Positions 29,573-38,000 of a stretch of 64,000 bases of DNA are shown one piece after another. Origin of the DNA: Candidatus Celerinatantimonas neptuna (lineage in GTDB: Bacteria > Pseudomonadota > Gammaproteobacteria > Enterobacterales > Celerinatantimonadaceae); NCBI GenBank assembly GCA_911810475.1, contig OU461276.1, positions 250,823-314,822 on the forward strand, read 5' to 3'. The position numbers and the translations under genes were made by a program. The notes below the pieces were generated by a model. It worked only from the letters and a program-made list of their open reading frames with translations. It was not told the origin of the DNA and did no database searches. Each line of letters begins with the position of its first letter. Positions within the stretch are counted from its first letter, which is position 1.

Positions 29573-31398
29573 TAGAGTACCTCCTTCGCATCTGCATGCA
29601 TGACCGCATCACGAAGCCCGGCTTTGCGAGATGCAATAAAATCATTCCATAACTGAGCATACAGCCCTTTATTGGCTAATAAATCTTGATGACGACCCGA
29701 CTCTGCAACCCTGCCCTCCTGAATCGTTACAATATTTTGAGCATCCCGAATGGTATGTAACCGGTGTGCCACAACAATTAATGTCCGTCCGGTAGCCAGC
29801 GCTTCAATCGCTTTTTGTATCGCGGCTTCATTATCAGGGTCGGCAAAAGCTGTGGCTTCATCCAGCACGATGACCGATGCATCTTTTAAGATAGCTCTGG
29901 CAATGGCGATGCGCTGACGCTCACCGCCTGACAGGCTTCGCCCCAGATCGCCGATGCGGGTGGAATAGCCTTCGGGTAAATCCATAATAAATTCGTGAGC
30001 CTGCGCCGCTTTAGCCGCAGCTCTGACCTGTGCATCACTGGCATCTGGGCGACCGAAACGAATATTGGCTGCGATCGTATCCGTAAAAAGAACGGTATCC
30101 TGAAAAACGAAAGCCACTGTATCCATTAACTGATTCAGGCCCATCTCCCGTATATCCACATCACCAATCGTAATGCACCCACTTCGCACGTCAAAAAAAC
30201 GCGGTATCAGGCTCGCGATGGTGCTCTTACCTGAACCTGACGGACCAACAAGCGCTGTGACTGTCCCAGCTTTGGCCTTAAAGCTCACATCCTTGAGCAC
30301 ATCGTTTTTCCCATAACCAAAGAAAACATGTTCAAAAGTGACATCATGATGAGGAAGTTGAATCGTTTTGTGCGTATCGTTTTGTTTCGATGTATTGAGG
30401 ACTTCAGAGATTAACACTGACCCCATACTGATATGAGCCAACTGATGGAACAGATGAAACAGCTTGACCAGAGGACGGCTATAATTCGCCCCTAAAATAA
30501 TAAAGAACAACAGCGTTAACAGATCCAGTTGCCCCTGGACCATTAAAAAAGCCCCTATCGGCAAGATAAAAACAATGTTACTTAATACAATACTGAAAAA
30601 AGTCCCACCCAGTGGAAGGTAAGCACCGGCCCATAGTTTTTCAACTTTAACGTAATCCCGTACCGCCTCGCTGGCCTCTTTATAACTTTCTCCTGAACGA
30701 TTAAAGATCTTCACAACCGGCATACCATTGAGGTACTCAACGATCACCGAGTTCATCCGTTCGCCCGTGTCCTGATAAGGACGTGCATAATTTTTACCCC
30801 GCCCCATGGCTACAACCAATAAAACGAACGAGACAGGTGTAATAAAAATAGAAGCCAGCGCCATTCGCCAGTCAACCAGAAACAGCCAGATCGAAACAGC
30901 GAACCACGTTGCAACGGCACTCATCCCTTCAGGAATGCCGTGAGCAACAATCAACTCCAACCTCTCGGGATCGTCAATCAATAATTTTTTCGCTTCACCA
31001 CTTTGGCGATCTGCAAAATACCCCAGCGGCAAACAAGCCAGATGCCTGGCTATCTTCAAACGCAATTGGTAAAGCCCTTCAAATGCCACTAAGTGCGACA
31101 TCGCCACAGCGCTACCAAATAAAATATATCCGCCAATCACCGAAACCAGCACAATTCCGCCATAGAGGACAACATGCGACAACATCAGTTGATGCATCAT
31201 GGCCTCACCCAAAACCTGGTAAATCACATACACAGGAACCAGCTCAAGCGCTACAGATAAAGTAGCCAATAACACCGAGAGCGTTAATTTGACTTTTTGC
31301 CCACTCAAATAGGGCCAGATAAGATACAGACTGGCCAGATAATCCGGCTTACCGGTGTCAGTTCGTTCATCGTCCATATCAATACTTGTCGTACTCAT
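29572..31398 (-). CDS. ABC transporter, fused membrane and ATPase domains (YbtQ/IrtA-like), first subunit
   Basis: A 608-residue half-transporter. The membrane domain covers about 30-320; the ATPase domain has Walker [15 protein letters not shown], signature SLSGGERQRIAIARAI and Walker B VIVLDEATAFADP. ATG at 31398 was preferred to an upstream in-frame start at 31419 because AAGGAGG lies 6 bases before it. First gene of an iron-regulated operon followed by its partner subunit and a TetR regulator. No siderophore synthesis or receptor gene is in the window. Confidence 0.86.
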   Translation of the reverse strand: MSTTSIDMDDERTDTGKPDYLASLYLIWPYLSGQKVKLTLSVLLATLSVALELVPVYVIYQVLGEAMMHQLMLSHVVLYGGIVLVSVIGGYILFGSAVAMSHLVAFEGLYQLRLKIARHLACLPLGYFADRQSGEAKKLLIDDPERLELIVAHGIPEGMSAVATWFAVSIWLFLVDWRMALASIFITPVSFVLLVVAMGRGKNYARPYQDTGERMNSVIVEYLNGMPVVKIFNRSGESYKEASEAVRDYVKVEKLWAGAYLPLGGTFFSIVLSNIVFILPIGAFLMVQGQLDLLTLLFFIILGANYSRPLVKLFHLFHQLAHISMGSVLISEVLNTSKQNDTHKTIQLPHHDVTFEHVFFGYGKNDVLKDVSFKAKAGTVTALVGPSGSGKSTIASLIPRFFDVRSGCITIGDVDIREMGLNQLMDTVAFVFQDTVLFTDTIAANIRFGRPDASDAQVRAAAKAAQAHEFIMDLPEGYSTRIGDLGRSLSGGERQRIAIARAILKDASVIVLDEATAFADPDNEAAIQKAIEALATGRTLIVVAHRLHTIRDAQNIVTIQEGRVAESGRHQDLLANKGLYAQLWNDFIASRKAGLRDAVMHADAKEVL

Positions 31399-31440
31399 AA
31401 ACGGCCTCCTTGACGTCAAGATCCAACAAATAAATCAAAA

Positions 31441-31459
31441 GAGAATAATTATCATTATT
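31441..31459 (-). promoter_or_regulatory. Fur box upstream of the ABC transporter operon
   Basis: Read on the transcribed strand, AATAATGATAATTATTCTC matches 16 of 19 positions of the Fur consensus GATAATGATAATCATTATC. It lies 43 bases before the start codon, over the expected promoter, so iron-bound Fur should repress the operon. Confidence 0.8.
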
Positions 31460-31769
31460 GATCTTATTTGAATATTTGCAACGGTTTGTTGCTAAATAAA
31501 ATCAACCGCATGTTTTTTATTGAAAAAAGTTAAATTGTATCTGCTTAATTCTCGGCATCATTCCATAATTTAAGTGAAGACCGAGACACCTGGAAAAAAC
31601 AATCAAGCACAGGCTGACTTTTGCCGCAAACAAGAGCTAAGCCCACACCCATTGAGAAGAGGGAAACGAAAGAAAAACAAATTTTGGCAGAAAATGTCAT
31701 CCGCCCATTCGTGGTTGGGCGTAAAACATAACGCTGGCAGTTCAGAACAAGCGTGCGCAGCATCGCAAT
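31460..31769. other. Non-coding stretch with a GC-rich hairpin
   Basis: About 310 bases with open frames on both strands but no ribosome sites. A short hairpin CGCCCA-TTCGTGGT-TGGGCG lies at 31702-31721, followed by ACATAACGC. The texture recalls flanks of integron gene cassettes, but the paired recombination boxes of an attC site were not found. Origin unknown. Confidence 0.4.
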
Positions 31770-31795
31770 AATCTAAGCCATATATGGCCTAGATT
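31770..31795. promoter_or_regulatory. 26-bp palindrome near the end of map
   Basis: AATCTA-AGCCATATATGGCC-TAGATT is symmetric across all 26 bases except for one A/C pair. It has no loop and no T run, so it looks more like a protein-binding site or recombination remnant than a terminator. It lies 22 bases after the map stop. Confidence 0.45.
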
Positions 31796-31816
31796 GGGAA
31801 GTTGGTAAAGTACCGG

Positions 31817-32605
31817 TCACATAAACGGCAAACCTTTACGGCGCTCTTCATCACGTAAAGTAAGCACTTCATAACCTTCATCGGTCACCAGAATAGTATG
31901 TTCCCACTGCGCGGAGAGCTTTTTATCACGGGTGACAACGGTCCAGCCATCTTTTTTCGTTTTCAGTTTAGCTCCACCCTGATTGATCATAGGTTCAATG
32001 GTAAAAATCATCCCAGGTTGTAAAGTAACACCGGTATTTGCCTGACCAAAATGTAATACCTGAGGCTCTTCATGCATTTCACGACCAACCCCATGACCAC
32101 AATATTCCCTGACCACACTGTAGCCATTTGTCTGGGCATGAGACTGAATGGCATGCCCTATATCGCCTAATTTCGCACCAGGACGCACCTGACGGATCCC
32201 CTGCCACATCGCCTCATAGGTCTTATCAACCAGTCGTCTGGCCAGTGGTATTGCATCCGGCATGACATACATTTTGCTTGAATCACTAATCAGACCATCT
32301 TTTTCTAATGTGATATCCAGATTAACAATATCTCGCCCATGGAGTTTGTAGTCACTGGGCATTCCATGACAAATCACTTCATTAACGGATGCATTTAAAA
32401 CATAAGGATAATCATACTGACCTTTACTGGCAGGTCTGGCATCGAGTTCATTGACAATATAATCCTCAACCCGATCATTAATCGCCATCGTTGTCACGCC
32501 GGGTTTCACCAAATCATCCAGCATGGAAAAGACGGATGTCAGCAAACGCGAAGAAGCGCGCATCAAATCAATTTCTTCGGCCGTTTTAATTACGATATCA
32601 TTCAT
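31817..32605 (-). CDS. map: Type I methionine aminopeptidase, ParD-linked paralogue
   Basis: Removes the initiator methionine from nascent proteins; cytosolic dimetal enzyme. The 262-residue protein keeps all five metal ligands: Asp in VNLDITLEKDG, Asp in ISDSSKMY, His in YCGHGVGREMHEEP, Glu in FTIEPMINQ and Glu in AQWEHTILVT. It is therefore probably active. It overlaps the upstream ParD-like gene by 8 bases, so the two are translated together. The housekeeping map of Gammaproteobacteria usually stands next to rpsB, so this is probably a second copy; whether the other exists cannot be seen here. Confidence 0.92.
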   Translation of the reverse strand: MNDIVIKTAEEIDLMRASSRLLTSVFSMLDDLVKPGVTTMAINDRVEDYIVNELDARPASKGQYDYPYVLNASVNEVICHGMPSDYKLHGRDIVNLDITLEKDGLISDSSKMYVMPDAIPLARRLVDKTYEAMWQGIRQVRPGAKLGDIGHAIQSHAQTNGYSVVREYCGHGVGREMHEEPQVLHFGQANTGVTLQPGMIFTIEPMINQGGAKLKTKKDGWTVVTRDKKLSAQWEHTILVTDEGYEVLTLRDEERRKGLPFM

Positions 32606-32801
32606 GGGGGGCCTCCTGTACCGATGGATGATCTTTCATCATTTGAGCCACCAACTGATGATAACTCAGCGTTGGATGGCGCTCAGCATACATTCCCATT
32701 CGGATCCAAAATTCAGCCTGAGCATTAATAGAGCGGGCCATCACCTGGCTAGAACGGCGGATTTCATCATGTAGCTGATCTGATATTTTAACGATCCCCA
32801 T
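32598..32801 (-). CDS. ParD-like family protein
   Basis: A 67-residue protein (MGIVKISDQLHDEIRRSSQ, then SINAQAEFWIRMGMYAE) of the ParD-like family: a ribbon-helix-helix-type DNA-binding segment with a helical tail, as in type II antitoxins. ATG at 32801 has TAGGTG before it; a GTG two codons earlier is less likely. No ParE toxin follows; instead the methionine aminopeptidase gene overlaps it by 8 bases. It may repress its own operon through the palindrome at 32823-32835. Confidence 0.82.
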   Translation of the reverse strand: MGIVKISDQLHDEIRRSSQVMARSINAQAEFWIRMGMYAERHPTLSYHQLVAQMMKDHPSVQEAPHE

Positions 32802-32822
32802 AATCACCTATATATAAAACAC

Positions 32823-32835
32823 ATACGATTCGTAT
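32823..32835. promoter_or_regulatory. Palindromic site upstream of the ParD-like gene
   Basis: ATACGA-T-TCGTAT is a perfect 13-base palindrome 22 bases before the start codon, within the expected promoter. Ribbon-helix-helix proteins bind sites of this kind, so it is the probable autoregulatory operator. Confidence 0.55.
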
Positions 32836-33047
32836 ATTCTACCATAAAAACAATTCTAAATGAGGCCACCCAGATGCCGACTCAAAAATAATCCTAATGC
32901 CATTTATCAATATTCAGGCGTCACGCACTTCACCACCTGAGGCCTTGCATTTATATTGTTCTCTCCTATCCACCGAATGACAAACTTAAAACCCCTCATT
33001 GATTCAATTTAAACAAGCCAAGCCTGAACATTCAGAAATACAGAGCA

Positions 33048-33443
33048 ACATTGCCATTGAAGCAAAAGGTCACAGGGGAATTCCAGAGAACAGTTAGATA
33101 TCTGGCGTAAAGATCTTAAAATCGAAGCAGGATATATCGTCGAAAATACAGTTAGAGTCATCTTCTCTGATTCATCTATTATCGGTTTTTTTGCGATCAA
33201 ACAAGGCAATGGAAATCACCTGGACCACTTATGGTTATTACCCGGTTCCATTGGCAAAGGAATTGGGGAATTAGCTTTCCAAGAGATTTTAAACGTGTGT
33301 AAAAAATCAATATAAATTAATTTCTTATTATTTCAGATCCCGATGCAGAAGGCTTTTATCGCCATTTTGGGGCTCAAAAAGTCGGTGAGATAGAAAGTAT
33401 TCCGCAACAAAGGATGTTACCCAAACTGCACTATATTCTATAG
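33048..33443 (+). pseudogene. GNAT acetyltransferase pseudogene
   Basis: Three segments in different frames together read like the end of a GNAT acetyltransferase: AIEAKGHRG, then EQLDIWRKDLKIEAGYIVEN to LDHLWLLPGSIGKGIGELAF (acetyl-CoA-binding loop G-x-G-K/I-G), then ISDPDAEGFYRHFGAQKVGE to a stop at 33443. Frame changes occur near 33080 and near 33310, and the N-terminus is missing. The gene is clearly dead. Confidence 0.75.
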
Positions 33444-33515
33444 CCATCAAGTGGTTAAAACTTCATTAAATTCCACTCGGGTATTTATTTAAGGAGTATC
33501 ATGATTTGTGGGATT

Positions 33516-33554
33516 GATGATAGGGCCTCCCTTTCATAGGGAAATCCTATCATC
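33516..33554. other. Two-part hairpin downstream of guaC
   Basis: GATGATAGG and CCTATCATC pair perfectly (9 bp), with an inner CCCT-AGGG stem. No T run follows on either strand. It could end transcription of guaC with the help of Rho, or be the stem of a small RNA or a remnant repeat. Confidence 0.4.
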
Positions 33555-33618
33555 ATTCTAGTACATATTGTCTGGATACAAACAGAACAAATCCGAGGCT
33601 GTTTATATCTACTTTATT

Positions 33619-34665
33619 CTAGGATTCTTTACCGAACACATTATTTTCCTGTTCCAGCACGCGCACAAATGTGGTTCGTTTGGTGAGTTCTTTTAATTTA
33701 CTGGCCCCGACATAAGTACAGGCCGAGCGGACCCCTCCCAAAATATCCTGAATGGTCTCTTCAACACGACCACGATGCGGTAATTCAACCGTTTTCCCCT
33801 CTGCAGCGCGGTATCCGGCAACACCACCAGCATGTTTATCCATTGCACTTTGAGAGCTCATGCCATAAAAACGCATAAATTTCTGACCATTGCGCTCAAT
33901 CAGCTGACCACCACACTCATCATGCGCTGCAAGCATTCCTCCAAGCATTACAAAATCAGCACCACCGCCAAAGGCTTTTGCTATATCTCCAGGGCAAGTG
34001 CAACCGCCATCTGCAATAATTTGCCCACTTAAGCCATGAGCTGCATCGGCACATTCGATAATGGCCGATAATTGTGGGTACCCAACCCCTGTTTTAACTC
34101 GGGTCGTACAGACACTTCCAGGACCAATACCCACTTTAACCACATCTGCACCACTGATAATCAGTTCTTCAACCATTTCGCCCGTCACGACATTCCCGGC
34201 AATAATTGCTTTCGTTGGAAAAGCATCCCGAACTTTTGCCACATAATCAACGAAATGTTCTGAATACCCATTGGCGACATCGATACAAATAAATGTTAAC
34301 GCTTCAGATATCTGTAAGATCTGACGTGTCTTTTGAAAATCCTGTTCGCTCGTGCCGGTACTCACCATAATATATGGATGCTGTTCAACAGGTAATGCCT
34401 GTAAAAATTGTTGCCACTCTTCAATCAAGTAATGTTTATGAACAGCGGTTATCATCCGATGACCAGCTAATACACGTGCCAGATTGAACGTTCCAACTGT
34501 GTCCATATTAGCGGCAATAATTGGAACACCGGACCATTGACACTGTGGGTGTTTAAAAATAAAATTTCTGGTAACTTCAACCTGAGAACGGCTCTTAAGG
34601 GTTGAGCGCTTGGGACGAATCAGTACATCTTTGAATCCCAGTTTCAAGTCTGATTCTATGCGCAT
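33619..34665 (-). CDS. guaC: GMP reductase GuaC
   Basis: Converts GMP to IMP with NADPH, purine interconversion in the cytosol. The 348-residue protein starts [20 protein letters not shown], has the catalytic cysteine in [20 protein letters not shown] and the phosphate-binding [20 protein letters not shown], and lacks the CBS pair of IMP dehydrogenase. Full length for the family. It stands alone between a pseudogene region and nadA, and is presumably transcribed by itself. Confidence 0.97.
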   Translation of the reverse strand: MRIESDLKLGFKDVLIRPKRSTLKSRSQVEVTRNFIFKHPQCQWSGVPIIAANMDTVGTFNLARVLAGHRMITAVHKHYLIEEWQQFLQALPVEQHPYIMVSTGTSEQDFQKTRQILQISEALTFICIDVANGYSEHFVDYVAKVRDAFPTKAIIAGNVVTGEMVEELIISGADVVKVGIGPGSVCTTRVKTGVGYPQLSAIIECADAAHGLSGQIIADGGCTCPGDIAKAFGGGADFVMLGGMLAAHDECGGQLIERNGQKFMRFYGMSSQSAMDKHAGGVAGYRAAEGKTVELPHRGRVEETIQDILGGVRSACTYVGASKLKELTKRTTFVRVLEQENNVFGKES

Positions 34666-34769
34666 AAATTTCCTCTCATCTATTTTCTACACACAAACCA
34701 ATCGAGTATATCGCAACAAAAGTTCAAAAAATAGATATTAAAACAACTCGTTGCTATCAGCTTCAAAAT

Positions 34770-34805
34770 AAAAAGCAGTGATGAAAGCCATCACTGCTTT
34801 TTATT
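34770..34805 (-). terminator. Rho-independent terminator after nadA
   Basis: AAAAGCAGTGATG and CATCACTGCTTTT form a 13-bp perfect stem with a five-base loop, followed by TTATTT on one strand and by an A/T tract on the other. It begins about 20 bases after the nadA stop and is nearly symmetrical. Confidence 0.92.
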
Positions 34806-34824
34806 TCTATAACAATTTTTTAAC

Positions 34825-35859
34825 TCAACATTTTTTGGCCGCAAAATCCAACATTCGATTTAAAGGGATCATCGCTTTTTCACGAATGTCTTTATCTACA
34901 AAAACTTCATGGCCCTGGTCATGATCCAACACCTGATCAATAGCAGCTAATCCATTCATTGCCATCCACGGGCAATGCGCACAACTTCGGCATGTTGCGC
35001 CTTTGCCTCCTGTTGGCGCTTCAAACATTTCTTTATCTGGGCAAGCCTGGTGCATCTTATAGAAAATACCACTATCCGTGGCCACGATTAATTGTTTGTT
35101 CGGTAAGGTTTGTGCTGCTTTAATCAGCTGACTGGTTGAGCCAACCACATCCGCTAACTCAACAACAGCAGCGGGAGATTCAGGATGAACAAGCACAGCC
35201 GCATCAGGATATTGTTTTTTTAAATCAGCAAGTGCGCGATGCTTAAATTCATCATGAACCACACACGCGCTATTCCAAAGCACCATATCAGCACCTGTCT
35301 GCTTAGCAACATAACTACCCAGGTGTTTATCAGGAGCCCAGAGAATCGACTCTCCTAAGCTATCCAGATGTTCTACAACATCTACCGCGATACTCGATGT
35401 CACGACCCAATCAGCCCGCGCTTTAACTGCAGCTGAAGTATTTGCATAAACAACAACTGTATGATCCGGATGCTGATCGCAAAACTGACTGAACTCATCA
35501 ATTGGACAACCTAAATCAAGCGAACATGTTGCTTCCAGTGTTGGCATAATAACACGCTTTTCAGGCGTCAGAATTTTAGCCGTTTCGCCCATAAAACGAA
35601 CGCCACAAATGAGTATGGTCTGAGCATCATGCTGCTTACCAAAGCGAGCCATCTCTAAAGAATCACCAACAAATCCCCCTGTTTCTTCTGCAAGGCTCTG
35701 GATCAGAGGATCACAATAGTAATGAGCAATCATCACCACATTTTGTTGCGTAAGTTTTTGCTTGATTGATTTGATATGGGCTAAACGTTCTGATTCAGAT
35801 AACGAAGCAGGTCTGGGTGGAAAATGGTAGGTATTTGAGTTTAAAGATTGAACTGACAT
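34825..35859 (-). CDS. nadA: Quinolinate synthase A NadA
   Basis: Condenses iminoaspartate with dihydroxyacetone phosphate to quinolinate in NAD synthesis; a 4Fe-4S enzyme. The 344-residue protein has [20 protein letters not shown] (substrate site), cysteines at [22 protein letters not shown] and the C-terminal [14 protein letters not shown], the last holding the cluster cysteine. Full length for the family. Position after pal-cpoB and tRNA-Lys genes is the same as in E. coli and Vibrio. A strong terminator follows. Confidence 0.97.
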   Translation of the reverse strand: MSVQSLNSNTYHFPPRPASLSESERLAHIKSIKQKLTQQNVVMIAHYYCDPLIQSLAEETGGFVGDSLEMARFGKQHDAQTILICGVRFMGETAKILTPEKRVIMPTLEATCSLDLGCPIDEFSQFCDQHPDHTVVVYANTSAAVKARADWVVTSSIAVDVVEHLDSLGESILWAPDKHLGSYVAKQTGADMVLWNSACVVHDEFKHRALADLKKQYPDAAVLVHPESPAAVVELADVVGSTSQLIKAAQTLPNKQLIVATDSGIFYKMHQACPDKEMFEAPTGGKGATCRSCAHCPWMAMNGLAAIDQVLDHDQGHEVFVDKDIREKAMIPLNRMLDFAAKKC

Positions 35860-35937
35860 AACACATTACGGTCATGGATAATATCTAAGTATTATATAAT
35901 AACTATGAAAAAAAAGTGAAATCTGTGTGATTTTTGA

Positions 35938-36013
35938 TGGTGGGTCGTGCGGGATTCGAACCTGCGACCAATTGATTAAAAGTCAACTGCTCTACCAACT
36001 GAGCTAACGACCC
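35938..36013 (-). tRNA. tRNA-Lys (anticodon TTT), copy 4 of the array
   Basis: A full cloverleaf reads on the reverse strand: GGGTCGT acceptor, GTTGA-CTTTTAA-TCAAT anticodon arm with TTT, TTCGAAT T loop and encoded CCA. The T stem is GCAGG/CCCGC, which puts A51 opposite C63, unlike the copy at 36145. Confidence 0.97.
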
Positions 36014-36041
36014 ATAAAGGGATAAACTAACAAGCTAGAAA

Positions 36042-36117
36042 TGGTGGGTCGTGCGGGATTCGAACCTGCGACCAATTGATTAAAAGTCAACTGCTCTACC
36101 AACTGAGCTAACGACCC
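36042..36117 (-). tRNA. tRNA-Lys (anticodon TTT), copy 3 of the array
   Basis: Same sequence as the copy at 35938, with encoded CCA and the A51-C63 mismatch. The 28-base spacer to the next copy has nearly the same sequence as the other spacers, showing recent tandem duplication. Confidence 0.97.
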
Positions 36118-36144
36118 ACAAAGGGATAAACTAACAAGCTAGAA

Positions 36145-36220
36145 TGGTGGGTCGTGCAGGATTCGAACCTGCGACCAATTGATTAAAAGTCAACTGCTCT
36201 ACCAACTGAGCTAACGACCC
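36145..36220 (-). tRNA. tRNA-Lys (anticodon TTT), copy 2 of the array, canonical T stem
   Basis: Differs from the other three copies at one base: the T stem is GCAGG/CCTGC, giving the normal A51-U63 pair found in E. coli tRNA-Lys. Anticodon TTT and CCA encoded. Confidence 0.97.
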
Positions 36221-36246
36221 ACAAGGGATAAACTAACAAGCTAGAA

Positions 36247-36322
36247 TGGTGGGTCGTGCGGGATTCGAACCTGCGACCAATTGATTAAAAGTCAACTGCT
36301 CTACCAACTGAGCTAACGACCC
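36247..36322 (-). tRNA. tRNA-Lys (anticodon TTT), copy 1 of the array
   Basis: First in transcription order, with the same sequence as the copies at 35938 and 36042, including A51-C63 and encoded CCA. No separate promoter was identified for the array; it lies 260 bases after cpoB, where no terminator is evident. Confidence 0.97.
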
Positions 36323-36583
36323 ATTCATGTCTTAACGGCGGCTTATAATACGGATTTCGCGGTGATGTGCAACCTAAATCTTTATCTTTTCGCGTGATTG
36401 CTTAGCAAATAAGCAAGTGTTACGAAATAGATACACAATTAAGCCGCAATTCCATATTACTGATGCGATATATATTTTCAGATTTAAGAAAACGCCAACA
36501 CTGCCCTCTCATCCAAACCCCAATCACGCTTTCGTTTCATGGGGGCCCACAGACTATCTATTTTAATTTCAGAGGTTAAATCA

Positions 36584-37402
36584 TTAATGAACTAACTTAT
36601 TCAGACGAGGCCTGGCCAAAGCCGCAGCACTTGTATTTGGGTACTGAGTTAACACCTGTCTGAAGTACTTGATTGCTTCTGTTTTATTATTTTTCTGCAA
36701 CGCAATCTGCCCTAATTTTAATAGAGATTCGGGCACTTTATTTGATTTAGGATACTGATTAACCACGACGGCGAACTGATCAGCGGCCTTCCCGGAATTG
36801 CCCTGCGTATACAAAAGTTGCCCAAGCCAATAATGTGCATTCGGAACATAAGGTGACTTAGGATTTTTCTTCAAAAACGACTCAAATGCAGGTATGGCTT
36901 TACTAAATTCACGATCCTGCATGACCAAGCGGACTGCTGCATCATATGAAGATCGTCCATCAGAGCTGGTCACAGGTCCCTGTTCATTCGATGAAGGTGC
37001 TTGTGAAGTATCAGTAGAAGATTTCTTCAACTGTGCAAACCGTCTGTCAATCTCCTGATAGATATCTCTCTGACGCTGTACGATCTGCTTAATCTGATGT
37101 TCCTGTTGTTCTATTTTTCCGTTCAAATCAGCCAGTTGACTCGATAATGAATTCAGCTCCTGACGAAGCTGGATCTGGGATTGACTGCGCGCATTAAAAA
37201 TTCTCTCCAGCCGGGACAAACGTTGAGTAACAGACATTCCAGCAGTCGAATTAAATTGACTCAGCGTTCCAGTCGAAGATGTCGGTTTTTTTACGTGTGT
37301 CGTTTGCACATTAACATCCGTCACAGGAGCATCAGCAAAACTAGAAACCGAGAATAAAGCGGCCACCAAAGCAACCGCTGTCAATTTTATATTCTTCATC
37401 AT
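36584..37402 (-). CDS. cpoB: Cell division coordinator CpoB (YbgF)
   Basis: A periplasmic protein that couples peptidoglycan synthesis with Tol-Pal-driven outer-membrane constriction at division. The 272-residue protein has a signal peptide (AVALVAALFSVSSFADAP), a coiled coil at about 55-115 (RLSRLERIFNARSQ, LNSLSSQLADLNGKIEQQEH) that trimerises and binds TolA, a polar linker, and C-terminal tetratricopeptide repeats (SYDAAVRLVMQDREFSKAI, PNAHYWLGQLLYTQGNSGKA). Full length. It follows pal by 6 bases, as in most Gammaproteobacteria. Confidence 0.95.
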   Translation of the reverse strand: MMKNIKLTAVALVAALFSVSSFADAPVTDVNVQTTHVKKPTSSTGTLSQFNSTAGMSVTQRLSRLERIFNARSQSQIQLRQELNSLSSQLADLNGKIEQQEHQIKQIVQRQRDIYQEIDRRFAQLKKSSTDTSQAPSSNEQGPVTSSDGRSSYDAAVRLVMQDREFSKAIPAFESFLKKNPKSPYVPNAHYWLGQLLYTQGNSGKAADQFAVVVNQYPKSNKVPESLLKLGQIALQKNNKTEAIKYFRQVLTQYPNTSAAALARPRLNKLVH

Positions 37403-37408
37403 TTAAGC

Positions 37409-37966
37409 TCAGTAGACTAAAACAGCTCGACGGTTTTTCGCCATACCCGCAGCTGTATGTGAATTATCAACCGGTTTCTCTTCACCGTAACTGATTGTTG
37501 AAATCTGAGAAGACGATACCCCCAAACTTTCTAAATATTGTGCAACGGCTTTTGCCCGACGCTCACCCAAAGCAATATTGTATTCTGGTGTTCCGCGTTC
37601 ATCAGTATTCCCTTCAATCAATACATGAATAGAAGGATGATTACGTAAGAAAGCCGCATGTTCTTCAAGTAATTTTACAAACTCATTGCGGATTGTTGAT
37701 TTATCAAAATCGAAATAAATCGTCTGATTCTTTTTCAACTGAGCAAGTTGTTTTTGTTGCTGCTCTGCCGGTGTCAACACCTGATTGGCCGAATCGACCT
37801 GAACCCCATTCTGGCTCCCGGAAGTTTGCTGGGTTCCGCCAGTAACATCAGATGTCTGTACACTGCTGCCTTTACTTGAAGAACTGCCATGATTGGCACT
37901 ACACGCAGTCAAAGCCCCAAGCGTCAGAGCAATCAATATACTTTTCAAATAGGTGTTAAATCTCAT
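37409..37966 (-). CDS. pal: Peptidoglycan-associated lipoprotein Pal
   Basis: An outer-membrane lipoprotein that binds peptidoglycan and, alternately, TolB. The 185-residue protein has a lipobox LTAC (lipidated Cys22), a Ser/Gly/Gln-rich linker, and an OmpA-like C-terminal domain with YFDFDKSTIR, EGNTDERGTPEYNIALGERR and the end GMAKNRRAVLVY. Part of the tolQRAB-pal-cpoB operon, 34 bases after tolB. Confidence 0.97.
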   Translation of the reverse strand: MRFNTYLKSILIALTLGALTACSANHGSSSSKGSSVQTSDVTGGTQQTSGSQNGVQVDSANQVLTPAEQQQKQLAQLKKNQTIYFDFDKSTIRNEFVKLLEEHAAFLRNHPSIHVLIEGNTDERGTPEYNIALGERRAKAVAQYLESLGVSSSQISTISYGEEKPVDNSHTAAGMAKNRRAVLVY

Positions 37967-38000
37967 CTAAGTTTCCTTTTAACAAAGAATAATCATGAAA

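Noticed and set aside
31575-31769. Possible solo integron attC site
   Set aside because: ACATAACGC and a hairpin are present, but a matching GTTATGT-type box in the right order on the same strand is missing, and no integrase or cassette gene is nearby.
34768-34806. Terminator hairpin as a bidirectional signal ending a rightward gene
   Set aside because: There is no rightward gene before it; both neighbours run leftward, so it serves nadA.
35938-36322. Four nearly identical 76-base units with 28-base similar spacers, looking like a repeat array
   Set aside because: Each unit folds as a complete tRNA-Lys with encoded CCA, so it is a tandem tRNA cluster, not CRISPR.
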